Source: Gemmatimonadota bacterium
GTDB taxonomy: Bacteria > Gemmatimonadota > Gemmatimonadetes > Gemmatimonadales > GWC2-71-9
Direction of reading: 5' to 3'
Assembly (NCBI GenBank): GCA_017889745.1
Contig: JAGGAG010000013.1
Coordinates: 1 to 26,640, forward strand
Length of the DNA stretch: 26,640 nt
A program made the translations under genes and the position numbers. Each line of letters starts with the position of its first letter. Within the stretch, counting starts at the first letter, position 1. This document shows positions 22,449 to 26,640 of the stretch, one piece after another. The notes under the pieces were generated by a model that saw only the letters and a list, made by a program, of their open reading frames with translations, made no database searches and had not been told where the DNA came from.

Positions 22449-22755
22449 GTCGATCTCCCTTTGAGGTGGAACGCCGAGTGCCGGCCCACCGATAGCGCGC
22501 GAGCGGCACCCGTCCCCGCGCGTTGAACGTCACCCCCTCGGCCTCGAGCCGGATGCGCTGCTCCAGCTCGAAGCCCGGCACCGAGCGCAGGCTGACGGCT
22601 CCCGCCGCGTTCACCACCCTGTGCCAGGGGAGCGCGCTCTCATCGCGCAGCGCGTGCAGCGCATAGCCCACCTGGCGCGCGTGGCCCGGCAGGCCGGCCA
22701 GCTCGGCCACCTGGCCGTAGGTGGCCACGCGCCCATGGGGGATGCGCCGCACCAC
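22438..22755 (-). CDS. Alkyltransferase-like (ATL) DNA-binding protein, start uncertain
   Basis: This is the DNA-binding domain of the O6-methylguanine-DNA methyltransferase family, with IPHGRVATYGQVAELAG (helix-turn-helix), R28 in the arginine-finger position, and PWHRVVN where the active enzyme has PCHRV. Tryptophan replaces the acceptor cysteine (W44), the mark of ATL proteins, which flip alkylated guanine and recruit nucleotide excision repair rather than repairing it. Family homology (SSYQKIYAVVRRIP) continues upstream of the GTG used here, but no ATG, GTG or TTG lies in frame between that GTG and the TGA at 22803-22801; a CTG at 22797 is the only near-start. The coordinates given use the GTG. 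Confidence 0.85.
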   Translation of the reverse strand: MVRRIPHGRVATYGQVAELAGLPGHARQVGYALHALRDESALPWHRVVNAAGAVSLRSVPGFELEQRIRLEAEGVTFNARGRVPLARYRWAGTRRSTSKGDRHAR

Positions 22756-22800
22756 GGCGTAGATCTTCTGATAGCTCGACGCCGGTGAAGCTGCCAGGTT

Positions 22801-23226
22801 TCAGCCGTTCGATCGGGACGCCGGATTGCGCTTGCCGACCTCGCCCGTGGGGCGAAAGCGCAGTGCGGACCAGATGTCGTTGACCGCCACCTGCGCCACG
22901 GTCTCGAAGCCGGCCTTGCTGACAAGGTCCCAGCCATGGTCGCGAGTGATGTCACTCTCGAGCCCGCCGCCCTGCTTGGGGTAGGAGATCCAGAAGATGG
23001 CCGTGGGCTTCACCGCCGCGAGCGCTGACGGCCCGAGCGTGGCCAGTTCCGCCTGGCTTGTTACGAAGAGATGCACGAAGTCGTACCGGCCGGACGGCCT
23101 GGTGTTCACGGTAATGTCGGGTGGCAGCGGGCCGAGGAGCGTCCGGTAGCCCTTGGGCGCGTTCAGGATGAGGGCGCGGAGCTGGCCCTTGAGTCCGAGC
23201 TTTTCCGTGAGCGGTCGGTCGGTCAT
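22801..23226 (-). CDS. DUF3052 family protein
   Basis: The protein has 141 residues, cytoplasmic. It follows the DUF3052 pattern: a short start with PLTEKLGLKG, ALILNAPKGY, LPPDITVN, FVHLFVTSQAELATL, an IFWISYPKQGGGLESDITRD core, and the ending VAVNDIWSALRF. The family is widespread, often small, and of unknown biochemical role. An upstream in-frame GTG at 23253 would add 9 residues, but the ATG fits the family better. Neither has a strong RBS. The ATL frame follows directly after its stop, so they are probably co-transcribed. Confidence 0.82.
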   Translation of the reverse strand: MTDRPLTEKLGLKGQLRALILNAPKGYRTLLGPLPPDITVNTRPSGRYDFVHLFVTSQAELATLGPSALAAVKPTAIFWISYPKQGGGLESDITRDHGWDLVSKAGFETVAQVAVNDIWSALRFRPTGEVGKRNPASRSNG

Positions 23227-23324
23227 TCGGTCATATGGTTGGAGCAGCTCCACGACGGGGAGGCGTAACCTGGCGATGCGACGCGTGATACGCTACTGCG
23301 AGCCCCCAGCGTGCGTAAGGGCCG

Positions 23325-23831
23325 TCAGGTGGGACGCGCGGTGGCGAGCTCCTGGACCGGGACCGACCTGAGCGATCCCCCGCCGGCGAGAAGGCGGCGG
23401 TGATAGTCGACCTGGCCCAGGTGGTAGGCGAGATGGCTTGCGAGGTGGATCAGCAGGTCGCCGGTGGAGACGCGCACACTCGCGATGGTCTCGGGATAGT
23501 CCTGGTCGAGCTCGCCGTCGGGCAGCGCCGCAAGCGTCGCCCGGACCACGCCCCGCGTCTCGTCGATGGCGGCGACGAGCTCCTCGCGGCTCCGGTCGCG
23601 ACGGGCAAATTCGGCCTCCCGGTCGCGCACGTAGCCGGTGCCGCCCATCCGCGCCCCGATGAAGTGCTGCAGGTTCCCCACCAGGTGCGCCGCCAGCACG
23701 CCCGGCGGATTCGAGATACCCGGCGCCACGAGCCAGATGTCACGCTCGTCGCTGTAGGCCTCGAGCTGTGCCCGAAGCGAGCGGAGTTCCCGCTCGATGA
23801 TCGCGGCGACCGATGCGGCAGTTGCGTTCAT
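23325..23831 (-). CDS. DinB-family protein (second copy)
   Basis: The protein has 168 residues, cytoplasmic, a DinB-like four-helix bundle. Metal ligands are H49 (VLAAHLVGNLQHFIG), H133 and H137 (LIHLASHLAYHLGQVDYHR). The HLAYHxGQ motif at the end of the last helix is characteristic. The function of this class is mostly unknown. Its ATG overlaps the stop of the upstream membrane gene (ATGA). The 98-bp stretch downstream, before the DUF3052 gene, holds no recognisable feature. Confidence 0.9.
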   Translation of the reverse strand: MNATAASVAAIIERELRSLRAQLEAYSDERDIWLVAPGISNPPGVLAAHLVGNLQHFIGARMGGTGYVRDREAEFARRDRSREELVAAIDETRGVVRATLAALPDGELDQDYPETIASVRVSTGDLLIHLASHLAYHLGQVDYHRRLLAGGGSLRSVPVQELATARPT

Positions 23832-24562
23832 GCTCCCTCAGCCCTCCGGGTGCGGGTGACGACGTCACCACGAAATGAGATCCAGGTGTCGGACGCAAGC
23901 GAGTTGGCCGGCCACTCGAACTGGGATTCCACCCTTGCCTCGATGCCCCCCGCCACACGGGAGCGGCGCACGTAGGTCACGCGCACCAGGCGCAGGTCGC
24001 GCCGCTTCGAGTACGCCGCCCGCGCCTCGCGGGCCAGGCGCATTGCCTGCAGCCGCTGCCCGTCCTCGTCGTCGGGCGGGATGCTGCTGTTGATCACCAC
24101 GATAGTCAGGTCGTGCCCGTTCTCGATACTGATTTCGACGGGATCGCGGGTGATCCTGCCCACGCGGGCCGACACCTCCGAAATGTTGCCCAGGAAGTGC
24201 GGAATCCACAGCAGGAAGCCCGCAACGCACACACCGACGATCCCGAGCCCGATCAGGGGTCCGCGGACGCTCGGCCGCGCCGGGTGTGCCGTGAGCCTGC
24301 CGGTGAGCGCGCGATGCCGGAGCCGCAGGTACCAGGGGAAGGCCACCGGCCACGCCAGCGCCACCGAGAACCCGGCGGCACGCGCCTCCAGCGGAAAGGT
24401 GCGCTCGAAGCGCTGGAGGTCGTGCCGCTGCGAGTCGCGCCAGGCCCAGAGGCCCGACAGGCCGGCGAGGACCCAGTAGAGGTCCAGCCCGAAGCGATTG
24501 GACAGGGCCGCGACGGCGATCGCGAGAAACGCCGTGAACGGAATGCCGAGGATGAGTGGCAT
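23828..24562 (-). CDS. Membrane protein with a C-terminal soluble domain, unknown function
   Basis: The protein has 244 residues. Helices are predicted at about 3-21, 27-43, 63-80 and 102-120, with a basic loop between (WRDSQRHDLQRFERTFPLE). The remaining about 120 residues are soluble, beta-rich and charged, with EISIENGHDLTIVVINSS and WISFRGDVVTRTRR. It lies between two DinB genes: 18 bp after the first and overlapping the start of the second by 4 bp, which suggests one operon. I do not recognise a family and give no function. Confidence 0.75.
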   Translation of the reverse strand: MPLILGIPFTAFLAIAVAALSNRFGLDLYWVLAGLSGLWAWRDSQRHDLQRFERTFPLEARAAGFSVALAWPVAFPWYLRLRHRALTGRLTAHPARPSVRGPLIGLGIVGVCVAGFLLWIPHFLGNISEVSARVGRITRDPVEISIENGHDLTIVVINSSIPPDDEDGQRLQAMRLAREARAAYSKRRDLRLVRVTYVRRSRVAGGIEARVESQFEWPANSLASDTWISFRGDVVTRTRRAEGA

Positions 24563-24580
24563 CTATCGACCGGCGCCGGA

Positions 24581-25081
24581 TCAGGTGTCGGCGGTGGAGC
24601 CGTAGATGGGCGGCAGGGGCACGTCGCACATGCGCAGGTACACGGTGAGCTGCCCGCGATGATGGATCATGTGGCTCAGCACCATCGAGCGCAGCACGGC
24701 CAGCCGCGGAAGGGTGAAGACGGTCGCGCCCGCGTTCTTCAGGCTCCACATCGTCATGAGGTCGGCATCCGTCGCGCCGGCGATGAGTGTCCTGGCCTTC
24801 GCCACGTTCTTGTCGAGCAGTCGTACCGACGCCGCGGCGGACTCGAACTTCGGTGACGTGAACGGCGGGCCGCCGGGGGGTGCGAGGTCGAGTTCGGGCC
24901 GCGTGAGCGTCAGGGTGGCCCAGGTCGGCAGGTTGGCGAGATGCAAGCCGAGCTCACCCAGGGTCCACGACTTGGGATGAGGGCGGAAGCCGACCTTCGC
25001 TTCGGGAATGCGCTCCAGCACGGCCCGGGTGCCGGCCATTTCGTGGTCGAACTCGGGGAGCAGCGCCTGGGCGATCGGCAT
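24581..25081 (-). CDS. DinB-family protein (third copy)
   Basis: The protein has 166 residues, cytoplasmic. It has the DinB fold with H48 (LGELGLHLANLP) and the pair H137 and H141 (VLSHMIHHRGQLTVYLR); the HHRGQLTVYLR ending is strongly typical. It begins MPIAQALLPEFDHEM with a GGAGG RBS 6 bases upstream of the ATG. It heads the minus-strand unit that continues with the unknown membrane protein and the second DinB gene. The divergent ABC-F gene starts 87 bp away. Confidence 0.92.
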   Translation of the reverse strand: MPIAQALLPEFDHEMAGTRAVLERIPEAKVGFRPHPKSWTLGELGLHLANLPTWATLTLTRPELDLAPPGGPPFTSPKFESAAASVRLLDKNVAKARTLIAGATDADLMTMWSLKNAGATVFTLPRLAVLRSMVLSHMIHHRGQLTVYLRMCDVPLPPIYGSTADT

Positions 25082-25167
25082 CGGCAGCCTCCATATAGAG
25101 TCGGGCGATTCCAGCCTGCTGGTTACCGTGCCGCGCAGCGGGAGTCAAGCCTCGCCATATTTGGCGC

Positions 25168-26640
25168 GTGACCATCCTCGCAATGTCCGACGTCGCCGTG
25201 GAGTTCGGCGCTACCACGCTGCTCCGGGACGTCACCTTCACCGTGGCCGCCGGCGAACGCTGGGGCATCGTGGGCCGGAACGGATCCGGCAAGACTACCC
25301 TGTTCCGTCTGGTGGCAGGGGTGATGGCGCCCACGCGCGGCGCCATCGCCCGGCAGCCCAACCTGCGGATCGCGATGCTGGACCAGCATCGCGACTTCGG
25401 CACCGCCGCCACGGTCTGGGACGCGGCCGCCCTGGAGTATCGCGATGTCATCGCGCTGGAGCACTCCCTCGCGCAGCAGGGCGAGCGGCTTGCCGAGCTC
25501 GGCGACCGCGTCACCGAGGCCGACCTGGATCGCTACGGGCGCGACCAGGAACGGTTTGCGCACCAGGGCGGCTATGAATTCCATGCCCGGGTGGACAAGG
25601 TGCTCCAGGGACTCGGCTTCGACGCCGAGGAGTCGAAGACCCGCGCCCTGGCCGGACTGAGCGGCGGGGAGCGCGGGCGCGTGGGCCTTGCGGCGCAGCT
25701 CGCCGCCCCTGCCGACCTGGTGCTGCTGGACGAGCCCACCAACCACCTCGATCTCGAGACGATCGAGTGGCTCAAGGAGTACCTGGGCGAGTTCGGTGAG
25801 ACGGTGCTGGTCATCAGCCACGACCGCGCCTTCCTGGACGACACCGTCGATCACATCCTCCACGTCTCGAACAACACCGCCATCGAGTACCGCGGCGGGT
25901 ACACGCAATTCGTCACCCTCAAGGCCGAGCGGGAGATGGCGCTGGCACGCGCGGTGGCGCAGCAGCGCAAGGTGATCGCCAAGGAGGAGGATTACATCCG
26001 GCGCAACATCGCCGGCCGGATGAGCACCCAGGCCAAGGGGCGGCGCGCGAAGCTGGCGCGGCTGCCGCGGCTGTCGCCGCCGCCGGGCGAGGACGAGGCG
26101 ATGTCGCTCCGGCTCGAGATCGACGAGCGGGGCGGCGACCAGGCCCTCGTGGCGGAGCATCTCGACGTCATCGTGGGCGACCGCGTGCTGGTGAAGGACT
26201 TCTCGTCGGTGGCACGGCGCAGCGACGTGGTGGCGCTGGTCGGTCCCAATGGGGCCGGCAAGACGACGCTGCTCGCCACGCTCCTGGGCGACCGGAAACC
26301 GGCGCGGGGCGAAGCGAAGCTGGGCGGTTCCGTGAGCGCCGCGTGGTTTCGCCAGGACCTGGCGCAGGTGCCGCGCGACAAGACGATCTACGACTGCATC
26401 GCCGACCTGCGGCCGGAGTGGACCCGCGGGCGGATCCAGAATCACCTCGGCGCCTTCGGGTTCTCGGGCGACGAGGTGCTGCGCAACACGTCGGTGCTCT
26501 CGGGCGGCGAGCGTGCCCGCGTGGCCCTCGCGCTCATCACCCTCGCGCGCGCCAACCTGCTCATCCTCGACGAGCCGACCAACCACCTCGACGTCGAGTC
26601 GATCGAGGTGCTGGAGGACGCGCTCGACGAGTACGAGGGC
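25168..26640 (+). CDS. ABC-F family ATPase, 3' end cut by the window edge
   Basis: This is a soluble protein with two tandem ABC ATPase domains and no membrane segment, the arrangement of ABC-F proteins that act on ribosomes (translation factors or antibiotic protection). 491 residues are present and the frame is open to the right edge. Domain 1: Walker A at 36-44 (GRNGSGKTT), signature LSGGE at 164-168, Walker B LLDEP at 186-190, then TNHLD, and the SHDR switch at 217-220. The linker (about 245-325) is basic and helical, as in the P-site tRNA interaction motif. Domain 2: Walker A at 359-367, LSGGE at 444-448, LILDEPTNHLD at 465-474. The GTG start fits the family start MTIL; an ATG five codons on is possible. 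The opposite-strand open frame is a shadow. Confidence 0.95.
   Translation, partial: MTILAMSDVAVEFGATTLLRDVTFTVAAGERWGIVGRNGSGKTTLFRLVAGVMAPTRGAIARQPNLRIAMLDQHRDFGTAATVWDAAALEYRDVIALEHSLAQQGERLAELGDRVTEADLDRYGRDQERFAHQGGYEFHARVDKVLQGLGFDAEESKTRALAGLSGGERGRVGLAAQLAAPADLVLLDEPTNHLDLETIEWLKEYLGEFGETVLVISHDRAFLDDTVDHILHVSNNTAIEYRGGYTQFVTLKAEREMALARAVAQQRKVIAKEEDYIRRNIAGRMSTQAKGRRAKLARLPRLSPPPGEDEAMSLRLEIDERGGDQALVAEHLDVIVGDRVLVKDFSSVARRSDVVALVGPNGAGKTTLLATLLGDRKPARGEAKLGGSVSAAWFRQDLAQVPRDKTIYDCIADLRPEWTRGRIQNHLGAFGFSGDEVLRNTSVLSGGERARVALALITLARANLLILDEPTNHLDVESIEVLEDALDEYEG

Noticed and set aside
25123..26586. 487-residue minus-strand open frame at the right end
   Set aside because: It is the antisense of the ABC-F gene, whose Walker and signature motifs are complete on the plus strand.
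1..26640. CRISPR array, tRNA, rRNA, insertion sequence or phage remnants
   Set aside because: No regular short repeats, cloverleaf-like segments, transposase motifs or terminal inverted repeats were seen by eye. A tRNAscan, Infernal and ISfinder run would be decisive.

Overview
The window is a dense, high-GC bacterial chromosome segment. Almost the whole length is coding, GTG and TTG starts are common, and many neighbouring genes overlap by exactly 4 bp (ATGA, GTGA or TTGA). The mix of secreted hydrolases (serine hydrolase, M1 and M28 peptidases, metallo-beta-lactamase fold), several DinB-fold proteins, HEAT/HD-GYP signalling genes and a cbb3 oxidase cluster would fit an aerobic or microaerobic Gram-negative such as a Gemmatimonadota or Acidobacteriota member. 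That assignment is inference from gene content only. I see no tRNA, rRNA, CRISPR array, insertion sequence or phage gene.

Layout. 1-1.9 kb (+): 3' part of ahcY, then a class A beta-lactamase-like serine hydrolase. 1.9-9.9 kb (-), read from right to left: a SafE/DsbD_2-like membrane transporter coupled to a phospholipase D/cardiolipin synthase, an M1 peptidase lipoprotein coupled to a 65-residue membrane protein, a 47-residue membrane protein, and a HEAT-like protein coupled to an HD-GYP protein. 10.1-16.9 kb (+): a complete cbb3 cytochrome oxidase operon, ccoN-O-Q-P-G-H-I-S. CcoP carries only one haem c motif and CcoH is only 46 residues. 17.0-17.9 kb (+): a secreted metallo-beta-lactamase-fold hydrolase. 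17.9-18.9 kb: a DinB protein (-) and a VOC protein (+), divergently arranged. 18.9-20.9 kb (-): a YbaY-like lipoprotein, an M28 peptidase and a MESH1-like small alarmone hydrolase. 21.1-22.0 kb (+): an endonuclease/exonuclease/phosphatase-fold lipoprotein ending at a strong terminator hairpin. 22.1-25.1 kb (-): two DinB proteins around a membrane protein of unknown function, a DUF3052 protein, an alkyltransferase-like (ATL) protein with a puzzling start, and a glycine-rich membrane protein. 25.2 kb to the right edge (+): an ABC-F ATPase cut by the window end.

How the parts fit. The central operon makes a high-affinity haem-copper oxidase with its own copper handling: CcoG (copper reductase), CcoI (Cu P-type ATPase), CcoH and CcoS (assembly), and very likely the divergently read SafE-like protein. 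The HEAT/HD-GYP pair share a homologous N-terminal module and look like one cyclic-di-GMP related signalling unit. No clearly new multi-gene system is visible. The least ordinary points are the reduced CcoP and CcoH, the shared module of the HEAT and HD-GYP proteins, the missing conventional start of the ATL gene, and the widespread start/stop coupling.
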